Source: an uncultured delta proteobacterium (GTDB lineage Bacteria > Myxococcota_A > Polyangia > Polyangiales > Polyangiaceae). Taken from it: a DNA stretch of 64,000 nucleotides. The notes beneath the pieces were generated by a model, which worked only from the letters and a program-made list of their open reading frames with translations, did no database searches and was not told the origin of the DNA. The translations under genes were made by a program, and so were the position numbers. The stretch covers positions 84,160 to 148,159 of the forward strand of contig CAITIQ010000369.1 in NCBI GenBank assembly GCA_903892415.1. The letters are read 5' to 3'. The stretch's first letter is position 1. Each line of letters begins with the position of its first letter. This document shows, piece after piece, positions 42,836-50,377 of this stretch.

Positions 42836-43569
42836 CGTCTCCCTCCGCTGAAGATCGCCCGCTGATCAGCGTGGTAATCCCGGTCTTCAATGAGGAGCAG
42901 CTGATTGCCAAGGCCGTCCGCGGGCTGTGTGATGAGCTGCGTGCAACGGGGGACTCCTTCGAGGTGCTGCTCGCCGAAAACGGCTCGTGGGATGGCACTG
43001 TCGGTGTCCTCGAGCAGCTGGCGGCGGAGTTGCCTGAGGTCCGATTTGTCTCGGTTCCTCAGCCTAATTACGGCTTAGCGCTGCGTACTGGGCTGCTGCT
43101 AGCGCGCGGTCTTTACTTGGTCTGCGAGGAGATTGACCTTTGCGATGTCGATTTCCAACAGCGCGCCCTCCAGCTGCTCGAGCAAGACGCCGCCGACCTT
43201 GTGATCGGCTCCAAGCTAATGACGAACTCGCGCGATCGTCGGCCCTTGAATCGCCGCATCGCGAGCCGCGCCTATAGTCAGTTGCTGCGTAGCTTGTTCG
43301 GCTTTTCGGGTACCGACACCCACGGTCTCAAAGTCCTGCGAGCCGAGGCGCTGCTACCGGTGGTGAGGCGCTGCGTGGTGGACAAGGACGTATTCGCGAG
43401 CGAGCTCGTTCTGCGCGCCGAACAGGAGGGCCTGCGAGTGGCCGAGATCCCCATCACCATCGCGGAGAAGCGCTTGCCGAGCATTCACTTGGCCCGCCGC
43501 GTGCCAGCCGTTTTCGTTCGCCTGGCCAAGCTGTTCGTTGCGTTGCGCCAGGGGGCACGTCCGAGCTGA
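42832..43569 (+). CDS. Family 2 glycosyltransferase
   Basis: The protein has 245 residues from the ATG overlapping the upstream stop codon. An earlier start at 42784 is excluded because it lies within the flavoenzyme gene. The GT-A fold signature is SVVIPVFNEEQLIAKAV, with an AENGSWDGT segment in place of the usual DDGS-type motif. The metal-binding acidic region is EEIDLCDVDF. The closest pattern is dolichyl/polyprenyl-phosphate mannosyltransferase-like, but without membrane helices. It probably transfers a sugar to a lipid carrier or glycan. It forms a two-gene operon with the FAD protein. Confidence 0.85.
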   Translation: MTSPSAEDRPLISVVIPVFNEEQLIAKAVRGLCDELRATGDSFEVLLAENGSWDGTVGVLEQLAAELPEVRFVSVPQPNYGLALRTGLLLARGLYLVCEEIDLCDVDFQQRALQLLEQDAADLVIGSKLMTNSRDRRPLNRRIASRAYSQLLRSLFGFSGTDTHGLKVLRAEALLPVVRRCVVDKDVFASELVLRAEQEGLRVAEIPITIAEKRLPSIHLARRVPAVFVRLAKLFVALRQGARPS

Positions 43570-43617
43570 CAGGCTTGCCGCTCGACGCGCTCTCTCGTCG
43601 GCCCTATAGCTCGCCCC

Positions 43618-45348
43618 ATGACGCGCACCTTGACGCGAGAAAGCGATGCGCCCGCGCCCTCGGTCCGAGGTGGTCGCGACGTGGACGTTGTGGTGATCGG
43701 CGGAGGCGTCAACGGCGCGGGCGTCGCACGGGACGCCGCTTTGCGCGGCCTCTCGGTGGCGCTGTTCGAGCGCAACGATTTCGCCTTTGGTGCCAGCGGC
43801 AACTCGAGCGGCATGATCCACGGGGGGCCCCGCTATCTCACCTATGACCCGGCCGTGACCGAGACGAGCTGCCGGGACTCCGGTCACATCCAGGCCATCG
43901 CGCCTCACTTGTTATTCCGAATTCCGTTTTTGGTACCTGTCGAGAAGTCCGCCAGCGCCAAGGTGATGTTCACGCTGATGGACGCGTTCTTTCACGCGTA
44001 CGACGATTACCAGCCGCTCAAGCACGGTAAGCCTCACGCCAAGTTGACCCCGGATGAGCTTGCCCAGCTCGAGCCCGGGCTCCGGGGAGACGTGCTCGGA
44101 GGCTTCTCCTTTGACGAGTGGGGTATCGACGGTCCGCGGCTGGTCATCGCCAACGTGCTGGACGCAGCCGAGCGGGGCGCCAAAATTTTTGGCGGCACCA
44201 CCGTCGAGCAAATTGAACGTCGTGAAGACACCGGTGAGGTGACCGCGGTTCGCTATCGCGATGTCCGCAACGGCAGGACTGGCCGTATCACCACCTCGGC
44301 CGTGGTGAACGCGACGGGGGCCTGGGCGCCGATCACCGCCTCCGGCGCCGGCCTGCCGGCCACCAAGGCTCGCGTGCGCGGCGGCAAAGGCATTCATATC
44401 GCCTACGACCGTCGCCTAACCAACTATGCTATCGCCGCCAAGTCGATTGATGGCCGCCAAATCTTCCTCGAGCCTTGGGAGAACATGAGCATCATCGGCA
44501 CGACCGACGATGATTATTACGGTGATCTCGATGATGTGGTCGCGACCAGCGAGGAGGTTCGCTACCTGGTGCAGGGGATCGCTCGGGTATTCCCGGCAAT
44601 AACCGGGGCCCGCGCGATACATACCTATGCCGGCGTTCGGCCTACTTTATACGCCTATGGTCCGCATGAGGATGGCCTCAGTCGCGACCACCAAATCATC
44701 GACCACGGCAAGCACGGCGCCAAAGGTCTATTCTCGATGGTCGGTGGCAAGCTCGCGAGCTACCGGCTCTTCGCCGAGGAGATGACCGACATCTTGGCCG
44801 CGCGGTTCACGCTGGGTGCAACCTGCACCACGCACAAGGTGTTCCTACCAGGCGGTGACAAGAAGGTGAGCTCACGCGAGCTCGCTGAGCGCCTCGAGAT
44901 TGATGGCGTCGCCGCGCGTCGTCTCGTCTATCGGCACGGCAGTCGTGTCGAGCGGATCGAGGAGCGCATCAAGCAGCGCCCTCGGGAGGCCGTGGTCGTC
45001 TGTCCTTGTGAGCCAATCCTCGAGGCCGAAGTTCGTCACGTGGTGGCGAATGAATATGCACGTAGCGTGGAAGACGTTTCGCGACGAACGCGCCTCGGCT
45101 TAGGAGCTTGCGGCGGTATGAAGTGCGCTGCGCGCTGCGGCCAGATCGTCGCAGAAGAGCGCGGCTTACCACCTCGCTACGGTCGCGAAATGGCGCTGCG
45201 CTTCATCCTCCGCCAAGCGCGCACTCGCTCGGTGGCTCTCGGTCCGGCGCAAGCCCGCCAGGAGGCGCTGAATCAAGCGACCGTTCGCGCAGAACTCGGC
45301 GTCGCCGACGTTGATCTCGACTCGCAACGAGAGTCGGAGCCGCGATGA
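43618..45348 (+). CDS. glpA: Glycerol-3-phosphate dehydrogenase, GlpA-type subunit
   Basis: This is the FAD-containing catalytic subunit of an anaerobic-type glycerol-3-phosphate dehydrogenase, which oxidises G3P to dihydroxyacetone phosphate. The 576-residue product has the FAD motif VVVIGGGVNGAGVARDA and the GlpA/GlpD core (GGKGIHIAYDRRL, GTTDDDYYGD). A C-terminal BFD-type [2Fe-2S] domain has cysteines in CPCEP and GACGGMKCAARC. That C-terminal domain marks GlpA and separates it from the GlpD encoded at 57616. A 4-bp ATGA overlap couples it to glpB. Confidence 0.93.
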   Translation: MTRTLTRESDAPAPSVRGGRDVDVVVIGGGVNGAGVARDAALRGLSVALFERNDFAFGASGNSSGMIHGGPRYLTYDPAVTETSCRDSGHIQAIAPHLLFRIPFLVPVEKSASAKVMFTLMDAFFHAYDDYQPLKHGKPHAKLTPDELAQLEPGLRGDVLGGFSFDEWGIDGPRLVIANVLDAAERGAKIFGGTTVEQIERREDTGEVTAVRYRDVRNGRTGRITTSAVVNATGAWAPITASGAGLPATKARVRGGKGIHIAYDRRLTNYAIAAKSIDGRQIFLEPWENMSIIGTTDDDYYGDLDDVVATSEEVRYLVQGIARVFPAITGARAIHTYAGVRPTLYAYGPHEDGLSRDHQIIDHGKHGAKGLFSMVGGKLASYRLFAEEMTDILAARFTLGATCTTHKVFLPGGDKKVSSRELAERLEIDGVAARRLVYRHGSRVERIEERIKQRPREAVVVCPCEPILEAEVRHVVANEYARSVEDVSRRTRLGLGACGGMKCAARCGQIVAEERGLPPRYGREMALRFILRQARTRSVALGPAQARQEALNQATVRAELGVADVDLDSQRESEPR

Positions 45349-46610
45349 ACAAGCTGGTGGTCGTCGGTGGCGGTATCGCCGGCCTCGCCGCCGCCTTTGC
45401 GGCGAAGCGCAACAACCCCGCGTTGCAGGTGACGCTGGTGACCGGTCGGATTGGCGCTACTTCACTATCGCCCGGCGTCCTCGATGATACTCCTTGGGAC
45501 GTCGTGGCCGAGGCCGAGAGGCTAACCGGCGTGAGCGCCACCTGGTCCATCGACCCAGGCTGTGCGGAGCTCTTGGGCGAGCTCGGTATCTTTTCTCTGC
45601 CGGCGGCCGGAACTGAGGGCGGTCCGCTCGAGCGACCGTTGGTCGCGACGACTGGCGGTATCCTTCGTCGGACGTTGGCTCATGCCAGCGCGATCTTGGA
45701 TCTCAAACGGGTGCACGGCAGAACCGTGCTCTTGCCCGCGGTCGATCGACCTCATTGGGACTCAGCGAGCTTGGTGCGGTCCCTCAATGACAATGCGTAC
45801 GGTCTGCGCTTCGAGGAGTCCGGAGCGACTGTGCTGCGCTTCGACGATGAGAGCTTCATCTCTGATTTGGAGCTCGCTCGCCGCTTCGATGAGCCGGAGC
45901 GGGTGCGCTGGTTGGGCCAGCAGTTGCTGCGAGCGAAACAGGCCCACCCCGGTGAAGTCGCATTCCTCTTGGGCCCGTGGCTCGGTCGTGCGGCTGACTC
46001 GGCCTCGGTCTTGGAGGCCGCTGTGGGGGCGCCTGTCGGGGAGATCGTCGCTCCACACTCCGGTACGTTTGGTGTCCGCTTCGAGCGAGCCCGAGAGCGG
46101 CTCTGCGAGCGCCTGGCTATCGCACTATCCGCCAGCGAGATTAATCGTGTTGAACGGGCTGGCTCGGAGCTCTTGCTCCACGGTGAAGGCAAGTCGCTCG
46201 AGGCAGATGGTGTGGTCTTGGCGACAGGCGGTTTGGTCGGTGGCGGTATCGTGTTCTCACCACCCTCCTTCGGTGCTCCCGCCGACGGAGCAACCAAGAT
46301 CGGACCAAGCTTCGAGCTTTCGCTGAAGGGGCTGGAAGGAGCCATCGCTACCCAGCATGGGCCAGCTTTCGTAGGTTCGGCTGAAGGGCCTGTGCTCGAC
46401 GCTTCGGCCTGGCCGCGCGGTACCCAAGCGGGCGCACTCGAGAAAGTGGGCCTTGTGCTCGAGCGCGACGGTAGTTTGCGCAGCTTCCCTCTGGTCTTCC
46501 CGGTGGGCGATATCGTAGCGTCGTGCTCGCGGACAATGCTGACCGCCGCCCGCAGCGGCTTAACAGCCGGTGAGCGCGCGGCGCGTATTCTCAGCGAACA
46601 CGCGAACTAG
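45345..46610 (+). CDS. glpB: Glycerol-3-phosphate dehydrogenase, GlpB-type subunit
   Basis: The 421-residue flavoprotein subunit begins MNKLVVVGGGIAGLAAAFAAKR and ends with the second FAD-contact region (FPLVFPVGDIVASCSRTMLTAARSGLTAGERAARIL), matching GlpB. In the three-subunit enzyme, GlpAB forms the soluble catalytic dimer and GlpC, an iron-sulfur membrane anchor, passes electrons to menaquinone. No glpC follows: the next genes encode lipoproteins. The dimer must use another anchor or acceptor, or glpC lies elsewhere. Confidence 0.9.
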   Translation: MNKLVVVGGGIAGLAAAFAAKRNNPALQVTLVTGRIGATSLSPGVLDDTPWDVVAEAERLTGVSATWSIDPGCAELLGELGIFSLPAAGTEGGPLERPLVATTGGILRRTLAHASAILDLKRVHGRTVLLPAVDRPHWDSASLVRSLNDNAYGLRFEESGATVLRFDDESFISDLELARRFDEPERVRWLGQQLLRAKQAHPGEVAFLLGPWLGRAADSASVLEAAVGAPVGEIVAPHSGTFGVRFERARERLCERLAIALSASEINRVERAGSELLLHGEGKSLEADGVVLATGGLVGGGIVFSPPSFGAPADGATKIGPSFELSLKGLEGAIATQHGPAFVGSAEGPVLDASAWPRGTQAGALEKVGLVLERDGSLRSFPLVFPVGDIVASCSRTMLTAARSGLTAGERAARILSEHAN

Positions 46611-46720
46611 GGCAGCGGCTCCGATACCCAGCCAGCGTTGCGTTTGGCTCCTCTAGCCTTGGCTTGGTTCGGCTGCGCGTGCGCTCCCGGACCAGTCAAT
46701 AATCTTCATTGGAGGTTCTC

Positions 46721-47767
46721 ATGATGCGCTATTCGCTTCTCGTCGCTGTGCTCGGCTTCTCGATGGTTGCATGCTCGGACGATGCCTCGACGGGCACCGG
46801 AGCCACCGGAGCCTCAGGGGGAAGCGGTGGCGGTACGGCGGGAGCGGGCGGCTCAGGGGCGGCGAGTTCCGGTGGAGGCGGCGCAGGTGGGATCGGCAAC
46901 GGAGGCAATGGCGGTAACGGTGGCAACGCCACCGGCGGCAACGGTACCGGTGGCGCGGACGTCTGCTCGGGCTGCAACGTCAATCAGTTCTGTGATCCGG
47001 AGCTCGGCTGCGTGGAGTGCGCAACCAACGCCGATTGCCTCGACCCTGGGCAACCCGCTTGCTTCTTTGGCCAATGCGAAGAGTGCGCGACGACGGCTGA
47101 TTGTGGCACTAACCAGTATTGCCACCCGACCAATCACGAGTGCGATACGGCCTGCACCAGCAACGATGATTGCGGCCAAGGGCAAGCTGACTTCTGCGAT
47201 ACAGCGACCGGCGCCTGTGTCGAGTGCTTGAGCGTCAATGATTGCCCCGGCGAGCAGCCGCTCTGCAATAGTCAGCTAGGCATTTGTGCGGAGTGCACGA
47301 TGGACTCCGAATGTGCGCTCGCGGAGCCGCACTGTGAAGTCAACGCTGGCCGCTGCCGGGAGTGCATCATCGATCCGGATTGTCCCAGCGGGTCGCTCTG
47401 CCTCAACAACAACTGCGTCGCCGCATGCAGCTCCGACGCCGATTGCACGAACCCCGAACGTCCGGCCTGCGATACCGCAGAAGGCATCTGCGTCGAGTGC
47501 GTGATGGACGCTGAGTGCGGCGGGAATAACCCGGTATGTTCGCCCAATAACAATTGTGAGCAATGCCTCGACAACGCCGACTGCGCGGGTGAACCGGGCG
47601 CGCCACTTTGCGACAACAACTTCGAATGCGTCGAGTGCTTGCTCAACACGGATTGCACCGATGTGGCGCCCTTCTGTAGTGAGAACGGCAATTGCCGAGA
47701 GTGTCTGCAAGACAACGATTGCGCTAACAACTTCCAGTGTCAGAACGGCGTGTGTGAGCCTGGTTGA
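46721..47767 (+). CDS. Cys-repeat surface lipoprotein
   Basis: This 348-residue lipoprotein (lipobox SMVAC, Cys near residue 18) has a Gly/Ser/Ala-rich stalk of about 60 residues. It is followed by eleven tandem cysteine repeats with the consensus C-x-E-C-x4-D/E-C-x(8-12)-C, starting at CVECATNADC and ending CRECLQDNDC. A GGAGG at 46711-46715 lies 5 bases before the ATG at 46721, so this start is well supported over the TTG at 46709. The repeats are similar to Dickkopf-like/EGF-like Cys modules found in myxobacterial secreted proteins. It is likely a disulfide-rich, outer-surface protein, with role unknown. Confidence 0.82.
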   Translation: MMRYSLLVAVLGFSMVACSDDASTGTGATGASGGSGGGTAGAGGSGAASSGGGGAGGIGNGGNGGNGGNATGGNGTGGADVCSGCNVNQFCDPELGCVECATNADCLDPGQPACFFGQCEECATTADCGTNQYCHPTNHECDTACTSNDDCGQGQADFCDTATGACVECLSVNDCPGEQPLCNSQLGICAECTMDSECALAEPHCEVNAGRCRECIIDPDCPSGSLCLNNNCVAACSSDADCTNPERPACDTAEGICVECVMDAECGGNNPVCSPNNNCEQCLDNADCAGEPGAPLCDNNFECVECLLNTDCTDVAPFCSENGNCRECLQDNDCANNFQCQNGVCEPG

Positions 47768-47806
47768 GCCTTAGCAAGCGGCGGATTTCGTGAGATAGTG
47801 ACGGCC

Positions 47807-48664
47807 ATGCGCGCACTTGCTCTTTGTCTCTTGGTGACGCTCGTGGCCTGTGGGGATTCGGAGGGCTCGGGGGGCGCAGGTGGCTCTCCAGCCAGCTCCT
47901 CCACCGGCGGTTCCAGCAGCAGCGGGACCGCTGGGATGGGGGAGGGCGCTAGCGCTGGGGCTGGCGGTGAAGGTGGCCTAGGCGGCAGCGGCGGCAGTGC
48001 ACAAGGCGGAGCCGGCGGGCAGGGCGGTTTAGGCGGGGCTGGGGGAAGCGCGCCTGACTACTACGGCCTGATCTCCGGCACCTGCGGGGAGGTCAATCTC
48101 GATGATATTGCATCGCCTGCGCCCGAGTATCTCGAGAACACGCTGGACCTGAGTGGTGAGCCAGCGCTGCAGCCGGAGATGCTGAGCCCAGGCGGCCAGC
48201 AGATCCTCGCGGACGGCAATCTAGGGGGCAGCTCCCTGTACTCGGAGATCTTTGCCTATGAGGTGCTCTTCCGCTGTGAAGGCGCCGAGTACCTCAAGAG
48301 CGAGGCGGAGATCGTCTATCAGATTGAGGGCAAGAAGACCGACTTGCTGGTGGCCATCGACGGCGAGAAGGTTGGAGTCAGCGTGGTGCGCGCCGTCAGC
48401 TTCCCGGAGGGCACCGCTTATCCCGTTTCACAGGCCTTTACCGTGCTCGAGGGCAAACTCGCCGACATCCTTCAAAGCACGATGAACGTGGCCCCGGAAG
48501 ATGCCTGGCAAAAGCAGATCCTGGCGGTGGTTGCGCAGACAGATGAGCATGCTGCCTCGCTCGTCGCCGCGTACGACATGATTGAGCCAGCAATCAAGGC
48601 CGACACGATTGTGTACGTGACCGTCACCAACGGCGACGATCACTTCATCTATTATAATAATTAG
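47807..48664 (+). CDS. Gly-rich lipoprotein with C-terminal folded domain
   Basis: This 285-residue lipoprotein has the signal MRALALCLLVTLVACGDSE (lipobox TLVAC). A ~70-residue Gly/Ser/Ala stalk leads to a globular domain from about residue 85 (SGTCGEVNLDDIASPAPEYLENTLDL; YEVLFRCEGAEYLKSEAEIVYQIEGKKTDLLVAIDGEKVGV). That domain has two Cys and many acidic residues. I start at the ATG at 47807; the in-frame GTG at 47798 adds only three residues. It follows the Cys-repeat lipoprotein by 39 bp and may be co-transcribed. I do not recognise the domain. Confidence 0.72.
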   Translation: MRALALCLLVTLVACGDSEGSGGAGGSPASSSTGGSSSSGTAGMGEGASAGAGGEGGLGGSGGSAQGGAGGQGGLGGAGGSAPDYYGLISGTCGEVNLDDIASPAPEYLENTLDLSGEPALQPEMLSPGGQQILADGNLGGSSLYSEIFAYEVLFRCEGAEYLKSEAEIVYQIEGKKTDLLVAIDGEKVGVSVVRAVSFPEGTAYPVSQAFTVLEGKLADILQSTMNVAPEDAWQKQILAVVAQTDEHAASLVAAYDMIEPAIKADTIVYVTVTNGDDHFIYYNN

Positions 48665-49449
48665 AGCTCCCGTATCGTGCGCGGGGGGGCGTTGCGCCTG
48701 CGCTTGCGAGATTCGTAAACGCGCTTGCGCGGGAACTCTACGGCAGTGAGGAACCCGCCCTTGCCGCAGCCGGTATCCAAGCCGAGCACCGCTGGGCCTG
48801 CCCACATATCTTCCGGATCCTCGGGCGTATACTGCGATAGCTCGGCGGGGAGCAGCGCGGTTTTTGTGTGGCCGAAGACGACAGTCTTACCGCGGTAGTT
48901 CCTGAAGAAATCGCTGTCTCTGGTCCATAGCAGGGCGGTCTTCGGCTCGACCAAGCTGGGGTGCCGAAACTCGTTGTCCTTCTTGGGGATGCCAGCGTGC
49001 ACGTAGATGGCGAATTCATCCTCATAGTAGTAGGGCAGGCTGCGCATCCACTCGACCACGTGCGGCGGGAAGAATGAGCCCTTCAGCATCTCGGCGAACT
49101 CTTGAGGTTCCGGCGCGTCATCCGGCTGGGGAGCGGGCTGCCTCTTGTACGAGCGCAACGTCTCGAGGCAGCCGTTGGTGCGGGGGATGACGAACTCGGG
49201 CCAGCCCTGATCGAGCACCCGCAACCAGGCGTCCTCATGGTTACCGCGCAGGGCGACTACCCGAGCTGCGGTCTTGCGGGGGAGGCTCATCACGTACTCG
49301 ATCACGCCGGCCGAGGCAGGTCCGCGATCGAGATAATCCCCTAGAAATACCAAGGTATCGCGGGCTCCCAGCGGCGGCAGTTTGGTCATGAGCTGGGTGA
49401 GATGGAACATATCCCCGTGAATGTCGCCAATGACGAAGGTGCGTTTCAC
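48661..49449 (-). CDS. PP1/ApaH-type metallophosphoesterase
   Basis: The 262-residue calcineurin-like phosphatase has its metal-binding signatures in order: GDIHGD, GDYLDRG, GNHED, then HAGI and VFGHTKT. This set is typical of PrpA/PrpB-like Ser/Thr phosphatases and of diadenosine tetraphosphatase ApaH. Which substrate applies is unclear. The C-terminus is basic (RKRVYESRKRRRN). The last 4 bp overlap the end of the convergent lipoprotein gene. It adds to the phospho-signalling content of this region. Confidence 0.88.
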   Translation of the reverse strand: MKRTFVIGDIHGDMFHLTQLMTKLPPLGARDTLVFLGDYLDRGPASAGVIEYVMSLPRKTAARVVALRGNHEDAWLRVLDQGWPEFVIPRTNGCLETLRSYKRQPAPQPDDAPEPQEFAEMLKGSFFPPHVVEWMRSLPYYYEDEFAIYVHAGIPKKDNEFRHPSLVEPKTALLWTRDSDFFRNYRGKTVVFGHTKTALLPAELSQYTPEDPEDMWAGPAVLGLDTGCGKGGFLTAVEFPRKRVYESRKRRRNAPPRTIREL

Positions 49450-49551
49450 CGGGCCAGGCTAGGTCATTCCGCCGGAAGCGGATGCAGCAAACGAAGGGAT
49501 GCCGCGCGCAAGGCCGACTTCCATGTGCTGTGTGCGTGGTACGTTCTGGCC

Positions 49552-49908
49552 ATGGTGCTGATCGTTTGCCCCTCGTGTGGCCGCCATGCCTTCGCAAGCG
49601 AGGCTCAATGCCCTCATTGTGGTCTTCGCGGTAGACCAACGCTGCTGGCACTTTCGTTGGCCTTGGGTTTGGCCGCCGTCGGGTGCACCAATCCCGCGGA
49701 CCATGTGGTTGGCGTTTACGGTCCGGCACCGGTTGACCCCTCGGCTCGCGAGGCAGTGCAGACTCCCTCTCCTTTAGCTTCTGGCTCCGCTGCAGCTTCT
49801 GGCTCCGCGTCCACGCAAGCTCCTTCCTCTTCGGAGCTGCCGAGTACCAGCAACTCTCCGAGCCAGGTGTACGGTCCGCCGCCGCGCGATCCAAATCAGC
49901 GAAAATGA
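49552..49908 (+). CDS. Zinc-ribbon lipoprotein-like short protein with two VYGPxP motifs (candidate rSAM substrate)
   Basis: This 118-residue protein starts at the ATG at 49552; an earlier in-frame ATG at 49402 overlaps the divergent phosphatase and is rejected. Residues 6-23 form a zinc ribbon (C6, C9, C20, C23). Residues 30-45 are hydrophobic and end in a lipobox-like AAVGC (Cys45). A Ser/Ala-rich linker joins two copies of V-Y-G-P-(A/P)-P-x-D-P-x-x-R (residues 55-66 and 106-117); the second is the C-terminus. It is paralogous to the next gene along its whole length. I propose it is a substrate of the adjacent radical SAM protein, because short motif-bearing proteins beside SPASM enzymes are commonly their targets. 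Confidence 0.6.
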   Translation: MVLIVCPSCGRHAFASEAQCPHCGLRGRPTLLALSLALGLAAVGCTNPADHVVGVYGPAPVDPSAREAVQTPSPLASGSAAASGSASTQAPSSSELPSTSNSPSQVYGPPPRDPNQRK

Positions 49909-49932
49909 GGTGGGCCGTGATAACTTCGGGCC

Positions 49933-50364
49933 ATGTCGCTCGTCGTCTGTCCCTCGTGCGGTTGTCACGCCTTCGGCGCTGAAGTTGCCTGTCCCCACTG
50001 CGGGCTTCGCGGACGTCCCAACCTGCTAGCGCTCACCGCGGTGTTCAGCCTAGCCGCGGCCTGCAGCGCACCCAATGACGTCTACGGTCCTCCGCCGATT
50101 GATCCGGCCGCGCGCGTTTCAGCGAGTGCCGTTGAAAGCAATACCGCGCCAACGCCCAACCCCAACGAGATGGTGGCCGTCTACGGTCCCCCGCCTGTGG
50201 ACCCAACTGCGCGAGAATTGCCGGTTCCAAGCGCTGCACCCAGCGCCTCGGCGAGCGCCGCACCCAGCGCCTCGGTGAGCGCCGCACCCAGCGCGTTACC
50301 TACCGCAAAGCCGCCCGTCAAAGTGTACGGTCCGCCGCCGCGCGATCCGAAGCAGCGACTGTGA
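49933..50364 (+). CDS. Paralogous zinc-ribbon short protein with three VYGPPP motifs (candidate rSAM substrate)
   Basis: This 143-residue paralogue of the preceding gene lies 24 bp after it. It has the same N-terminal zinc ribbon (C6, C9, C20, C23), a hydrophobic stretch 30-44 with lipobox-like AAAC (Cys44), and Ala/Ser/Pro linkers. Three motifs VYGPPPIDPAAR (50-61), VYGPPPVDPTAR (83-94) and VYGPPPRDPKQR (131-142) are spaced by 21 and 36 residues, the last one close to the C-terminus. The pair with the previous gene appears to have arisen by tandem duplication. The next gene (radical SAM) begins 13 bp later, so the three probably form one operon. The function is not known; substrate of the enzyme is my inference. 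Confidence 0.6.
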   Translation: MSLVVCPSCGCHAFGAEVACPHCGLRGRPNLLALTAVFSLAAACSAPNDVYGPPPIDPAARVSASAVESNTAPTPNPNEMVAVYGPPPVDPTARELPVPSAAPSASASAAPSASVSAAPSALPTAKPPVKVYGPPPRDPKQRL

Positions 50365-50377
50365 TAGACCAGTAAAG

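Noticed and set aside
46784..46965. Repetitive DNA suggesting a CRISPR or minisatellite
   Set aside because: The periodicity comes from Gly/Ser/Ala codons in lipoprotein stalks. There are no direct repeats with unique spacers.
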